A stretch of DNA of 64,000 bases. Source: Hyaloperonospora brassicae. Taxonomy: Eukaryota > Oomycota > Peronosporomycetes > Peronosporales > Peronosporaceae. The position numbers and the translations under genes were made by a program. The stretch's first letter is position 1; each line of letters starts with the position of its first letter. The stretch is from assembly GCA_947650285.1 (NCBI GenBank), contig CANTFL010001479.1, positions 1-64,000 on the forward strand, written 5' to 3'. Below are positions 12,536 through 23,936 of the stretch, one piece after another. The notes beneath the pieces were generated by a model. The model was not told where the DNA came from. It saw only the letters and a program-made list of their open reading frames with translations, and made no database searches.

Positions 12536-13162
12536 GTAGGCGTATCTAGTGATTCGCGTCACAAGTGCTATGACATTGGCGATAGCCGCAAGCAGTATCG
12601 TAAGAAAATGCATTCCGACCATGGCCGTCAGCCGCAGCGGCTACGAAACGAGAGGGTAAGTACGTACACATCGTTTGTGTGCGTGGTGGCAGCATCATGC
12701 TCCGCGCGCTGCACGTGGAACGAGCAATTTCTCATGGGGCACGGAAGTGTGGGCTCGCAAGACGCGTGTCCTCGGTGTGACTTATAATGCGCCAAACATT
12801 GATCTCGTGCGTACCAAGACGCTTGTGAAGCGCGCGCTCGCGCAGTCGGATACAATGCCTTTCTGTCACTAGTACGAGGCCCACTACGGTGTCAAGATCG
12901 GCGTCAAGAAGAATGCCGAGGAGGTTGAGGAAGAAGAATTGGTGAAGAAGTCGAGCCACGTGCTGTGTAATCTTGCGAAGCGGCAACGAACACGAAAGCT
13001 TGACTCGAAGATTGACGATCAGGTCACGTCTGGCCGTTTGGTGGCTGTCTTCTCGTCTCGTCCGGGTCAGTCGGGCCATGAAAGTGCGACAGCGACATCC
13101 TGGAAGGCAAAGAGCTCGAGTCTTACCAACGTCAACTCGCCACGAAGAAGCCGAAGAAGTAA
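12536..13162 (+). pseudogene. RPS8: Ribosomal protein eS8 (RPS8) pseudogene
   Basis: The small-subunit ribosomal protein eS8 is readable in three frames. The N-terminal part (12536-12660) has SDSRHK, RKQYRKK and GRQP. A middle part (from about 12710) has [18 protein letters not shown] and LVRTKTLVK. After an in-frame TAG at 12870-12872, where a tryptophan is expected, the same frame continues with [34 protein letters not shown] and SGRLVAV. A last frame change leads to [14 protein letters not shown] and a lysine-rich end, KKPKK, then TAA at 13160-13162. Intact eS8 is about 200 residues, and this covers nearly the whole length. At least two frameshifts and one nonsense codon make it non-functional. 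Confidence 0.9.
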
Positions 13163-13810
13163 CTTGCTCGGTAGTTTAGCTGCCAGTAGTAGTGGCTTGC
13201 GAGACTACTACCTGCCTGCCGGTAAACAAGGATCAATAGAGTCGGTTCGGTTTCATCAGTATGGTTTATACTCTTCTTCTGCAGTTATGTTCTATTTAAG
13301 CGTAAAGTCGTACTTGATAACGTCGACATCCAGAGATCAGAATCATCATCAGCACCTGGAAAAGACGTTTAGCCCTTTCAGTTTCGTTCGTGCCTTTTCA
13401 TGGGGACGCCTCAAGTAAAGTATCGCTCGTCGCGTGGACGTGGGGTCAATAGCAATAGCGGGAGGGACCTTTCTCGCCCATGTGAACGGAATCGTGCTCG
13501 ACACTTGAGCAATCTTGGCTCGCATGCCTATCGCTTCGAAGAGACGCAAGACGTTGAGCAAGTGGCAGATCACGCGTTTGAAAGCGAGCGCACGCAGTTC
13601 TTTGCATCGGAGCAGAACTACCGAGACACGACGGGGTCAGTACCGTCCGGACACTTCGGAGTCGCGGATGGAGAAGTGGGAGCAGAAAGACGACAGTGCA
13701 GACGACGTTGGAGCTGTTAAAGTGAGTGAGAAAGTGAGGTATATTTAGGTACGCTTACGATCTACTATATCCCGTCACCCGGCAACAAGGTTACCGGGGT
13801 GACTGCTACT
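13163..13810. other. Unassigned region between eS8 pseudogene and LINE 3' end
   Basis: Several overlapping open frames exist (for example 13400-13720 plus and 13573-13349 minus), but none shows a recognisable domain. Near 13774-13804 there is an imperfect palindrome, GTCACCCGGCAAC...GTTACCGGGGTGAC, that could form a stem-loop. The LINE RNase H reading frame ends shortly beyond, so part of this stretch may be the LINE 3' untranslated region. Confidence 0.3.
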
Positions 13811-13989
13811 TTATATACTAGGTAGCATTAGGTCTCGAACATCAGAACGCCTGAGCGCAGACTCCTGTCGCGAGATGATCAGGTTCTTCGGTGGCAGTAC
13901 GAGGTCCTGTATGACGTATTGTTCGGCCTGAGAGGTCTCCAACCAATGATTGACATCATAATCAAGGAAGGTCGTGGCCTCCTGGGCTA

Positions 13990-14313
13990 GAACGGGGTTA
14001 AAAGAAGCGTGCGCTTTAACCGAACCTCCTGTGTCTATAGCGATATTCGCCGGTCGGTCCGCCATTTTGTTCTAGGTACGATAATGATATTCCCAGCTGG
14101 AGACATGAATATTGTATACGATGGCGCTAGATTCGGTGAATAACTGCACCAAGTGTTGCTTGCGTGGAGCATGTCGTTTTCGGAGATGTGCAAGCACAAG
14201 GGCATTGTCCCCAATGACATGTAGGGGTAAGTAGTCGCTGGCTTTTGCTCGCCGAAGACCGTGGACAAGCCCTCAGTATACAGCAGTATTGTTAGTAGTA
14301 TCGGCAGCGGCAT
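13990..14313 (-). pseudogene. LINE RNase H domain
   Basis: The minus strand reads TEGLVHGLRRAKAS, then VIGDNALVLAHLRKRHAPRKQHLVQLF, then NKMADRPANIAIDTG across three frames. These match the second half of the cellular-type RNase H domain attached to oomycete LINEs, where GD(S/N)ALV and NKMAD.AAN.A.D are characteristic. The domain removes RNA from the RNA:DNA hybrid during reverse transcription. A stop precedes NKMAD and frames change twice, so it cannot be expressed as one piece. Confidence 0.78.
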
Positions 14314-14718
14314 AGGCCACGCTCGCTACCCACAAAACGCATGCGGCGTGCGTCGGAACGTGGAGTAGGACAATAACAGATCGAGCTCCACCTGGACCTG
14401 AATTTTCGCGGGATCCTCAATCGAAAATGACGAGGTAGAGCACTCCTGGCCACCGTTCGATAGGACGTACGTGCAGCAAAGAAGGTCCGTCGTAGCGGAG
14501 GAGGGTATCTGCCAAGGCCGACCGTACCTGCGAAAACAGTTACCCGTCCTTCCCAATGTCTGACTGGTAGGTTGATCCGCAAAACCTTTAAACCGACCGG
14601 CGAAAGATAGTCTTGGCTCTAGCTGTGTGAACATCCTGTGATAGAGACGAGCCGTCCATGAGGCGGAGGCGTTCGACCTAGATGGCATGAAGTGTCATTG
14701 TACGACAAAACGCCACAT

Positions 14719-15096
14719 CTATCGAGCTGTCGGGAAGACCGCAGCCTGAGTTTTCAATAAATCTGACCCTGTGTTCATAGATTGCTTGACAACGGCCCAG
14801 GCGTTGGGCGGAATCCCCGGGAGGTCAAGGCCAAACACCCATACATGCAAGACATCCTCCCGGAAGGTACCAAGCCATTGCCACCTTTGAAGGAGGTAGT
14901 TTTGGTGTCGACGCGCGCAAGTGCATGTCCAAAAGATATGGCTTGCCAGATCTGGACTAGCATCCACACACTCAAGGACGGGGCACGACAGATCTTGCTT
15001 CACCCAATTCCAGAGCGGAACATAGTTACTCTTCAGCCGATATATCGTCTGAGCGTTGTTTGAAAAGGACGCACGAATTCGACAAATTTTCTCCAC
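14719..15096 (-). pseudogene. LINE RT-associated zinc-binding segment
   Basis: A 125-codon open piece has SNNAQTIYRLKSN, LWNWVKQDLSCPVLEC, DLASHIFWTCTCARRHQNYLLQRW and later WVFGLDLPGIP. The C...C...SHIFW.C..A..H spacing is that of the zf-RVT segment found after the RT of many LINEs, which helps bind template RNA. Sequence between here and the RT (about 15100-16420) is more degraded, and includes a minisatellite at 16067-16165. Confidence 0.7.
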
Positions 15097-16066
15097 GTGA
15101 TCAATGGTAAACCTTCCGATATCACGTGAAAGTCCGCCCTTGCAACCCGTTCCTCGAGAAGTTTAGTTCCTTCAATATAGCGCCACCGGAAAATAAGCTG
15201 TTAAAGTTTCTTTCGATGTGGCCGTATCCATCGACGACCGGCCTACAGGTGGACAACCCGCGTGATCATCGGATTCGCGCCAAAGTGGACAGGACACCCG
15301 CTGGATGAGGACACGGCGATATCGCACGCCGTCATCGACGAGACGGGTTGCAACCCACATTCCATACTCGTATCGGAATGCAAAAGCGATGCACCTTCAC
15401 TAGTGAGAATCCAGTCATGGAATTGGTGCACCTTCGTTGAGTACGAAATTAGGGACCCAGGGTTCAGCACCCGATAGACCACAGACGGGAAATTGTAAAG
15501 AAGTGCGAGGCAGAAAGACCCGAGATGCCGTCTCTTCACCATAGACTGGATCGCCATGTCACGCGTCGCATAGAACAAGACGATGCCAGTCTACACAGTC
15601 GTCCAAGACATTGCCTCACCAAGGTAAGTCAAACCAAGGACAAAGGCGGCTCCGTTCAATGTGTGCGCCGTACCCCGTCAATCTCGCAGCCACGACGTAT
15701 CCTTGAGCGTGGCGTGGACAAGCCATCGGTGATCAAATCGTCCCGACGCCGCAACTTTTGCACGCATCCCGGCTCGCGGTCGATAATCAAGCACCCGCCG
15801 AACACTAACGGTGAAATCAATGTCGTCATTATAGACTACTGAAGCTATCGATGTAAAAGAGACGGCAAGTCTGCATACTTCTCTGACCGCCCCTTGGCGA
15901 GCGTGCCGAGCTACAGAGTTTCCGGCAATTTGGACCCGGTTTGCCATAGAGTCGCTCGATATCGAGGATGCTTTTCTTCAGTCCAACAAGGCGTGATGTA
16001 AGCCGGACCTGACCCGCTCATTCCCCACAAGTAATTAACAAGTATTAAGTCCCTCAAAGAAAGAGT

Positions 16067-16165
16067 AGCTGCCTAATGTCCAATTGCTGTAGCTTAATGT
16101 TTAATTGCTGTAGCTGCCTAATGTCCAATTGCTGTAGATTCCTAATGTCCAATTGCTGTAGCTGC
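16067..16165. repeat. Four-copy 21-24 bp minisatellite
   Basis: Four direct units of the form GCTGCCTAATGTCCAATTGCTGTA occur in a row; one unit is shortened to 21 bases and one starts GATTCC. The array sits inside the decayed LINE ORF2 between the RT and the zinc finger. It is out of keeping with coding sequence, so it probably expanded after the LINE died. Confidence 0.85.
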
Positions 16166-16419
16166 CATAGTCATAAATTCCGTCCGAGTACAAGGCACCG
16201 CTAAACCCGCCGAGGGATTAGTAAATAAGCTATCTCAGGATGAATCCACGGTCGGGACCGCTTGCCATCACGGACGCCCCGGACGAAGTCAATAATCAAG
16301 CTGTGAAGCCTGGTAACTACGGCGGGAGGAGGCCATCAGTGCCGTGCTAAAAACATATTTTTTGGGGCAGCAATAGCACTGGCGAGCTGAGCCCGTTGTT
16401 CCACCGTGTGCGTCTTCTC

Positions 16420-17562
16420 TCGTGCTATTACAAGTCAACTTCAAAGAGATCGAATGCACTTATTCCAGTTATCGGCTACCGAAACCTGCTATCCCACCAG
16501 AACACCAAGATACCGGCAAGCTTCGCCGTAGGCCAGCAGATTGAGACCACAGGTGCTTACAGGTTGCGCTGATCCACGCGGGTCCAGATCAAAGACCATT
16601 GATTTAGCCGGATTAGTCCAAAGACCTGAAACGCGAGCGAAGTCATCGAGAATAGCGATAACAGGAAAATTTGCAGACCGATCGCAAAGGTATACAGCAG
16701 TATCATCGGCTTATCCTGGGATTTTAAGCTCAGTTGTCCGACCGCTAGATGTAATAGGTACACCTCGAATGTCCTCCCGCGCTTTGGGCACCCGATAGAC
16801 ACTATTGAGGGCAAGAATAAAGAGAAGTGGCGCATGAGGACACCCTTGCTGGATTACACAAGTAACGGCACGTCGACTCGATCGATGTCCATTGACGAGA
16901 AAACGGTACGTGGTGTCGCGGTGTAATGCTGCCACGACGGATACGAAGTGGGGTGAAAACCCAAGCCGCGTCAGCGCCGAAAGTGAATATAAAAATATTG
17001 CAATGGGTCGTACGCTTTTGCAAAATCGAGAAGCAGAACAATTGCTCCATGTAGATCGCTGTCCAACTTTCAGCTTTGCGTATCGCCGCGAAAATGTCAA
17101 GAGCCGTATGGATCAATTGATTCGGAACAAAACCAACTTGAGCCGGCAGGACGAGTTGCGATCGCAATGGCCGCACCCGAAACGAAAGAATATTGGTGAA
17201 TAACTTGTACTCACTGGTCAGGAAAGCGATCTGGCGATGATCAAGCTGCAAGGTAGAGGCAGGAGATTTATCAGGCACTGAATATTTGCTTCGCCAAACG
17301 GCGCTGGGAACACGCTGCACGTAATCCATCTAATATAACATGTCGCGAGAATGGGATCGAGCGTGTCCGCGTAATCGCGGTAAACTGTTTTGTTAAATTC
17401 ATCCGGTCCAGCGGCTTTACCACGTTTGAGCCTCTTCAAAGCCGCACTTGCATCGTCGGAAGATATTTCCAATGTCACGGTAGAGTCATCATTTCGTAGC
17501 TGACGGGTGGCCCGGAAAAGGAAAGCAGGGGTAGCTTCGGGACAGGCAAAAAAATGATTCAT
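16420..17562 (-). pseudogene. LINE reverse transcriptase
   Basis: The RT blocks follow in order on the minus strand: ALKRLKRGKAAGPDEFNKT (17460-17400), IAFLTSEYKLFTNIL and LPAQVGFVPNQLIHTALDIF (17230-17100), GFSPHFVSVVAALH (near 16940), RFLVNGHRSSRRA with VIQQGCPHAPLLFILALNSVYR (16900-16800), and ADDTAVYLCDRS with the first tyrosine replaced by a stop (near 16710). After the catalytic box come TNPAKSMVFDLDPRG and CRYLGVLVG. The blocks lie in at least three frames. The family is unmistakable, but the enzyme is dead. Confidence 0.9.
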
Positions 17563-18067
17563 GATACGCTAACAGCCAACGGCCATTTTATCAGCCAATT
17601 CATAGGGCCGATTCGGCCCGGATGTTGTTTTTCCTCAAAGAGACACGATGGTGTTGTCTTAAAACTAAGTCGAAACCCGGCGTAAAAACGTCGGGAAGTT
17701 TCTCCAGACGTGTACGTGTGCTGAACGAGAAGGATTTCGTTATATGTCCGTTGCCATAAGCGTCAACACTCGGACACAGTGCGCCAAAGTTTCGCTGAAG
17801 TATCGGGAGTGCTAGGCTGGTCGCAACGTTATGATCTCCCGAAGGTGAGGTATTAGGTGTACGCGCCACCAGGAGAGCATTATCCAATCGGACATATGAA
17901 AGACGCCGTCGCTGCGTATAGCTTTTTTTAAGACCTTGACGCGCGGTTTTGGTTGTCTCCAGAAGAAATTTACTAAGTCCTATTTTCCAGTCGTCTCTCT
18001 TGTCATCCAAGATCCGGGTTGTGGTATAGTTCCACGTCGGAACAGATATAATTGCGTCAGCTTTTAG

Positions 18068-19156
18068 CTAAGCAAGCGCAATGGCCGCAAGGATAGTTTC
18101 GTCCGCGTCCGCATATGCACAACCCGGAATAGGATACACGCGCCTCGGCGTCTGGCCATGGACCACATGACGGGGCACGCCTATCCAGATGCTGATGCCA
18201 TTGTGGTCGGCAGCAGGACCAATTACCGACATATCAACGTCTCGAATCCAATAAGCATGCCGAGAACTCACAAGCCACATATCCTGTCGTGAACTTGCCA
18301 CTCCACCACCCTGTAGCATGTAATTAATGTTAGCCGCCGCCCGAAATGCTGGTACATTTCTCTCTTCACCGGCGATCTCCATTTCACCATCAATAACATC
18401 AATGAGCTGCGCTCGATCGAGAAGCCGTTGCAACGCCAAGGTATCGTTTCGTCCGGGTGGAGATATAAAGGAATGGTCTAGTCTCGGCTCTAAGGTGCAT
18501 TTTAGGTCCCCACCAACAAACATGGGTCAGTTGTATGCCTATAGAAGAAGTATAAGGCTCTTGAACATCGCTTTCCACTCAGTCTTGACACTTGGTGCAT
18601 ACACGTTTACAACAAGAACTGTTTCTCCCAGGAGCGTGAGCTGAACAGCCATCCAGTGGGGCGTCCAATGCGCCTCAGACCACGGGACCATTTCCGTGAC
18701 CGATGAGAAGGGGTTCATTAACATCGCCACTGCCCCTCTAGAGTGCTCTTACTCTGTCCACAACGAGCGTCCGCGCTTGTGTACAAAGCCCCAGGAGGAG
18801 TTGTAAAGCTTTTCCATAGTCACGAACTCACCAATAGTGACGTGCGTTTCTTTTAGAAGAATCAAATCGATGGTAATCCTAGATTTGCTCATTCGGAAGT
18901 GTTTAAAATAAGATGAGCAGTGTTCCGATGGCTTGGGAAATCCCGCGAGATTCTGTGAATAGAAACCGACGCTGTTGTTGCGCAGATGACGCGACTCCTT
19001 CAGCAGAAGTCTATGACGACGTTGGGGCGTGGACTGAGACAGGGCACCCCCTAGATCATCCAAGACGCCCTCAGCATTGCGTTTCCAGCTGCTCGCCATC
19101 GCGAGCGATAATGTCAAGCGCCGGGTGCCAGTTTGCAGGTTTGCAGAGAATGCCAA
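18068..19156 (-). pseudogene. LINE APE-type endonuclease
   Basis: The exonuclease-endonuclease-phosphatase fold that nicks target DNA is seen in three pieces. The first (19156-18749) has YSQNLAGFPKPSEH, KSRITIDLILLKETHV (catalytic Glu) and NSSWGFVHKR. The second (18730-18539) has AHWTPHWMAVQ and VVNVYAPSVKT. The third (18523-18068) has GGDLKCTL, where the usual Asn of GDFN is replaced by Lys, SPPGRNDTLALQRLLDRAQL, SSRHAYWIRDV and ADHNGISI (catalytic Asp-His). Order and spacing match ORF2 endonucleases of the LINE group. A substituted active-site residue and frame changes show loss of function. Confidence 0.88.
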
Positions 19157-19209
19157 TGACCGGTGCGCGCACCTCTATGGAGAGGTGGTATAGTACATCC
19201 TTCGTTTGT

Positions 19210-21207
19210 TACATTACCACGTTCGTCTCAATACCAATGGTTGCAAGATTTGGTAGCAGAACGCACAGCACATTGCGGACTCCCCAATGATCCAAGTCAT
19301 CAAGCGGTTCGACGACAGTCGCGCACAGCAAATCGGGCTGTAGTTTGCTTAATCGTCGCCGCCGTTCGATATTGTCCGTCGTTCTCCATCGAATTGACCG
19401 GTTTGCCCACCCTCCATGGCGGCCCAATACGTGCACAGATCGCGAAGTTTCGCATCGGCGTGTGTGTTGTGAACCGTATCACAGTCAGTTGAGATTCACA
19501 ATTGAAGGCATGTCCAAAGGAACGCAGGGTTTCACTTGGCATCGAGGCAAGATAAGCAATCAGATATGGTGGACCAGAGCCGAGTCTCGCCAATTTTGAG
19601 GCACACGTGGTTGTCCACGCCACTTGCCCCCTTGGTCCATCTGGCATGGTAGACGGAAGTTTTGCAACAGCTTTGTGCCGGATGACCCATTTGCGAATCG
19701 CAGTGTGTTCGCGGAAAGTTGTTATATATTTTACGACTCAGCGGCGGCCGCCACCGCAGCAGATGCAGTATCTGGAACGTTGTGCACTGGGGTTGCACGC
19801 AAAGTCTAATCGTGGGTATCGGAAGCGCGAACGTGTTCCATATGTATTGGATCGCTACCACCGAACATAGATCGCCCATGCCGGCGACCGGACGTGTCGG
19901 CGAGCCAGAAGCACCCGTGTCGGGGTCGTATAGTACTTCAAACGAGACCTTGAGCTCTTCCTCCATCTCCTTGGCAAGTTTCGCTGGAATAGGTACACGA
20001 GCGGCACAGGGAGGAGTAGTTCAGCCCCGTCATCCAGATCATGTAGGCATATGGTGGCTCCAACGCAACCGTGCTCTCCGCCATCGAAACATCGAGATTC
20101 GGTGACTGTTGCCCGTCCGACTACTTAAGGAACGCGGTTGAAAGATCCGACGGTCCCGGTGAATGAGGATGCGCCGCGAATGGCACCGTACATGGTAATG
20201 ATTCTGAAGGCCCACATGTAACACCCTGTTTGCGGCGAATGTGAGAGGCCAGCAAACGTTGAATCATGGACCGATCCTCTCTCTGCATCTTTCCGCCAGT
20301 GCAGCAGGCAACTCGTGGGGTGGTGTAATCTCTCGCGGATCATTCACTTCGATCACGAGCTTCTTTTTGGGTGCAAACCTTGCCAACCGGCTGGTCAGAG
20401 TTTTAAGTGTTTTCGCTGCGGTCTTTGCATCCATGTTCACTTGGCCTGCCACCGCGCGCGCAGCACGGTACTCGTACTCCAATTGCCGCGATTCGCCACC
20501 TTATTTGTAGAGTGAGGTAGGGGCCTTAGTGTCCTGGGCGTCAGAAGCAATAACTGCTTCGAGTGCCTGAGCATAAGCCTCGAAGTAGCAGAAGTTTTTC
20601 GTGTTAGCCTCGCGCTTCTTCTCTGCGGCTGCGCAGGTAATGTTCTCGACCACTTTCCGTGCGGCCACTACGTGTAATCGAGCCGACTCAAGCGCCGTCT
20701 CTTCTAATGCCTTTGTATTAAGAGACGACCGTCCATCGGGGTAGGAGTTGGAACTGCGGCAGCAACCGCATGATCTTCGCGAAGTAATTGGTCCAGTTCC
20801 TTGATAGCCCGCGTGCGCTGATTAATCGCCTTGATGGGGACAAAGGTCGCTGGTGCAGATATGAAAAGATTGGAACATCCTTGGGACGACCCGTGGTCTC
20901 TGCCAGCTTAGGTGGTATCTTGTTTGCTAAGACCTTGGTCGCAGAATTTTTTTGTAAATTAGCCTTCGTCTTCAGGAGAGGCGACTTTCGTAAATTGTCA
21001 ATCGTGGTGGACCGCGAATGCGTGAATGGTGTCACTGGAGGTCCCGCCGATGGACTGGACGGCGCCACCGGGGGACGCACATCCCGCTATTTCTTGTTCG
21101 CGCCAGCGTCAAACCACTCGGTCGTCGACGTTCTATTGACGCGAGTAGAGCCGCCACGAGGAGCCTGGTCTACATCTACGGGAGACGCGGCGGTATCGCC
21201 CGAGTGA
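19210..21207 (-). pseudogene. LINE ORF1-like fragments
   Basis: Open pieces upstream of the endonuclease on the same strand (21080-20718, 20482-20264, 19966-19532 and 19647-19300) encode basic, Pro/Ser-rich and then cysteine-containing sequence. Position and composition fit an RNA-binding ORF1 product, but I see no firm domain. The piece 20482-20264 (KTAAKTLKTLTSRLARFAPKKK) is Ala/Lys-rich and helical in character. Assignment rests mainly on location. Confidence 0.45.
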
Positions 21208-21239
21208 GCAGCACGAGGAGGTGTTAGCTACACCTTACT

Positions 21240-22035
21240 CACAAGGATGGCCTTGTTGCCATCCGATTTCCACCTCGCATGGCCGCCACCAAAGATTTCG
21301 CCAGTCATGATACATGCTGCATGCGACCGGCAACGTTCAAGTGGTCAAACGTCAACCCACTGACGTGAGGTAGATCAATTGGCACACCGGTGAACTCTCA
21401 GTATTGCTGAACGTAAAAAGCGCCTTTGCGTCCGCCGCACTTGGAACTCGAGTGGTAAGGTGAGTAGCAGATAAAACAGGGAACATGTTGGAAGAGCTAA
21501 AAATGGTGGAGGAAGATCTCATGGTTGGAGGTTGCGATGTGCGAAACCAGCTTGAGCTATTCGAACCGAGGCTCCGCGTCGATATTCGCGACGAAAAAAT
21601 ATGTATCATACACCTCCGAGCCGTGTGAGCATCCACGAGTCACAGATGTCACCGCACAGAAACACTGGACTTCAAAATAGCTTGAACCAAGCTGGCCGCC
21701 ATTCCATTGACTAGGACCCGGGCTTGATAGTGCAAGTGGTGTCTGCTAATCGAAGTAGCAGGTAGCAATGAAGTTGTAATATTGTCGCGCTAAAGTATAG
21801 GTGGACACAACATCGGAAGACGCTTACCTCGAAACAGAATTGTCTTGGCATGCCAGCTCGCCGCAGCTGCTTGATCTGGCATAATGAAAGTCATTTTCCT
21901 CGTGTAGGCGTCGTAACTAGTCCTCTTGGCATGCCAGCTCGCCGCAGCTGCTTGATCTGGCATAATGAATGTCATTTTCCTCGTGTCGGCGTCGTAACTA
22001 GTCCTCTTGGCACGCTTGACCAGTTCCCGACTCAT
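21240..22035 (-). pseudogene. LINE ORF1 fragment with CCHC knuckle and internal duplication
   Basis: The 81-codon open piece 22035-21790 carries a 27-residue unit twice in tandem (starts AKRTSYDA, ends AAAASWH), then TILFRGKRLPML. Further on the same strand (near 21495-21450), after stops, comes CFICYSPYHSSSKC, an exact CX2CX4HX4C zinc knuckle. This fits a nucleic-acid-binding LINE ORF1. The DNA repeat has an 81 bp period (21844-21924 and 21925-22005) with only a couple of base differences, so the duplication is recent relative to the decay around it. Confidence 0.65.
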
Positions 22036-23684
22036 GACATCGGCTCCGTCTCCCTGTCGCGTCGTTCCAAGAGTTGGAGAAGCAACGTCTTCTCCGCGAT
22101 GTATTAAGTCCTACGCAAAAAAGGAGGAACAATCGAATAACCTAGCCTTCGAGGTACGCTTCGAAAAATTCAATCATCACTACCCTTGTAACCCGCGCGT
22201 GCGTACAGACTAGAAATCCAGGTGGAGAAGGAAAAACGATGCCCCCATTATCCATGCCGCAAGAGCCTCCTCCTCAAGCGAAATTGTTGGACGCAGATCA
22301 TCGTCCGGCTATGCAAACCACGCCCTGGTGGCCGCGTGGAGGAGAACCGGCCTGCGATCCTGGGGGGCATCGGCCCTCGCAACACCAGCAGCGGATATTA
22401 GGCGGGCAACACCGACCAGACCGGCTTGAAGAAAGTCGGCATGGTCAGACCGGCAATTTTGCCCATGACCGCTCGGCGAATTTCGCCCGAATTCGCTCGG
22501 CGATTTCGTACGAGTCCGATCGGCGACAGAAGTCAAAACGAGGCGGCGACAGTCGTCAAAATTTGGTCGTCGAACTTTTTCAACCCCACTGACTGCATCA
22601 GCGTATGAGTGTCGCCATCATGTCGTCTTAAGTACGACATCATGGTCGCACGGACCTTGCCCTTCCCCATCAACGCCGGGACACATAGGCGGACGGTCAC
22701 CTCACCCGCTCCCCTTCCCTCGCTCCTCGGGGATATCGGGTGGGTGGGAACCCCCCGGCACGCTCTGCATCCCCGTAAGAGGTAATGCAGCGCTTTGCAT
22801 CTCTCTGCCGTCGGCCGATCGCATTAGTGTTGGCACAATTCCACGTGCCAGTATTTGGGTCTGCTTACCAGGTCGCAAATCTGGAAGTTATGGAGCTGTT
22901 GGAGTGTTGGTAACAGAACTGCTGGGTGCATCTTTTGTGGCTCCTCTATGCAACACGAGGTCGTTAAGATTTTTCTTTCTTTCTGTGTTTGCCCATGCTC
23001 TTTGCTGTACTTGTTGCATTGCTGTATAGAATTTGGACTGGATCGCCTCGCAATTGGAGCTTGTGTCTCCAGACATTCGATACCGGGTCGACCCTAAATA
23101 CTGTGTGAGTCAGTTCAGCTGCTAATGACGTCCTCCATTGCATTCTCGTGCGCTGACTTTTGTTGCGGTAATTTTATTGCCGTAGACTGACTTTCCATTC
23201 AAGTCACTGGACCGTCGTAGTGAGTCTGATCAGGACGTTGCGACTGATGGACCGAGTGCGGTGGCTCCAGCTCTGCCGAAAGCTGCACACCACGACAACG
23301 AGCTCGACGTTTTGCTCCATCTCAGTGCGTCAATAACGTCCAGCGGGGTTCAACGAACTCCTCCGCCTCCACTTTCCTCGTCAGAACCAGCACGCACACC
23401 TCCGGTTGAAACGGAGAAGCTTAAAAGTGGCTGGATGATGTGCTGAACCTGGAGCAAGCTCACGCTATTACGAATCTTGCTGTTTTCAGCATCTTTAGTC
23501 GAGCTCACGCTGCAGAGATAGGTTTTACTCGCGTGATGTCAATCGAGTCGGCGTGTTGCGTCTTCTCACGTATTTTTACCTTCGGCTTTGGATACTCATT
23601 TGTCTTCAAGCACGGCAGTTATTCTTTGCCCTGTGAGCATACAGTTTCCTCTGCTTAGAGCACGTGGCAGTGTGGTACCTGGGA
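22036..23684. other. Unassigned region between LINE and family 4 element
   Basis: Bases 22240-22600 are GC-rich and contain repeated CTCGGCGA-type words; they may be the LINE 5' end. A near-palindrome, CATCATGTCGT...ACGACATCATGG, lies at 22618-22645. From about 23190 to 23445 the plus strand reads an open, acidic and proline-rich stretch (SDQDVATDGPS, TPPPPLSSSEPARTPP) that looks like real protein composition, but I recognise no family. Nothing else can be supported. Confidence 0.35.
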
Positions 23685-23936
23685 TGTAATGACTTGACGG
23701 AGAATACAAAAGTGATTGCATTGGGTCCTTAGTTCACCCGCAAGCTGCTACTCTAAGCCTTCTGGATTCTATGCAAGAGTCTTTCTCGACTTCGAGTGGG
23801 ACTAAACTCGATGGATTGCACAACGTGCTCATATACGGTCGGTCCGTAACCATTCTGGAGCGGGATTGCACACCGTGCGCGTATACGACGTCGAAATTCA
23901 TTCTGGAGCGAACGGCTTGCGCTACATCCTCCCCGA
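23685..23936 (-). repeat. 3' LTR of family 4
   Basis: The LTR is complete: on the minus strand it starts TGTAGCGCAAGCC right after the purine tract and ends GTCATTACA. About 152 bp of it, from the 23685 end, matches 28487-28638 closely, which defines the LTR pair. Internally it repeats the words ATTCTGGAGC and GATTGCACA(A/C)CGTGC twice each, about 60 bases apart. Confidence 0.88.

Larger units (their letters stand above)
13811..22035 (-). mobile_element. Non-LTR retrotransposon (LINE) or LINE cluster
   Basis: Reading right to left on the minus strand there is an ORF1-like part with a CCHC zinc knuckle (22035-21240), further ORF1-like fragments (21207-19210), then a large ORF2. ORF2 is laid out as APE-type endonuclease (19156-18068), reverse transcriptase (17562-about 16420), a C-terminal zinc finger (15096-14719) and RNase H (about 14313-13990). 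This order is that of RNase-H-bearing LINEs. Stops and frameshifts break every domain. Two separate ORF1-like regions could mean two LINEs joined or nested. Neither the exact ends nor a poly(A)-type tail can be fixed. Confidence 0.82.
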
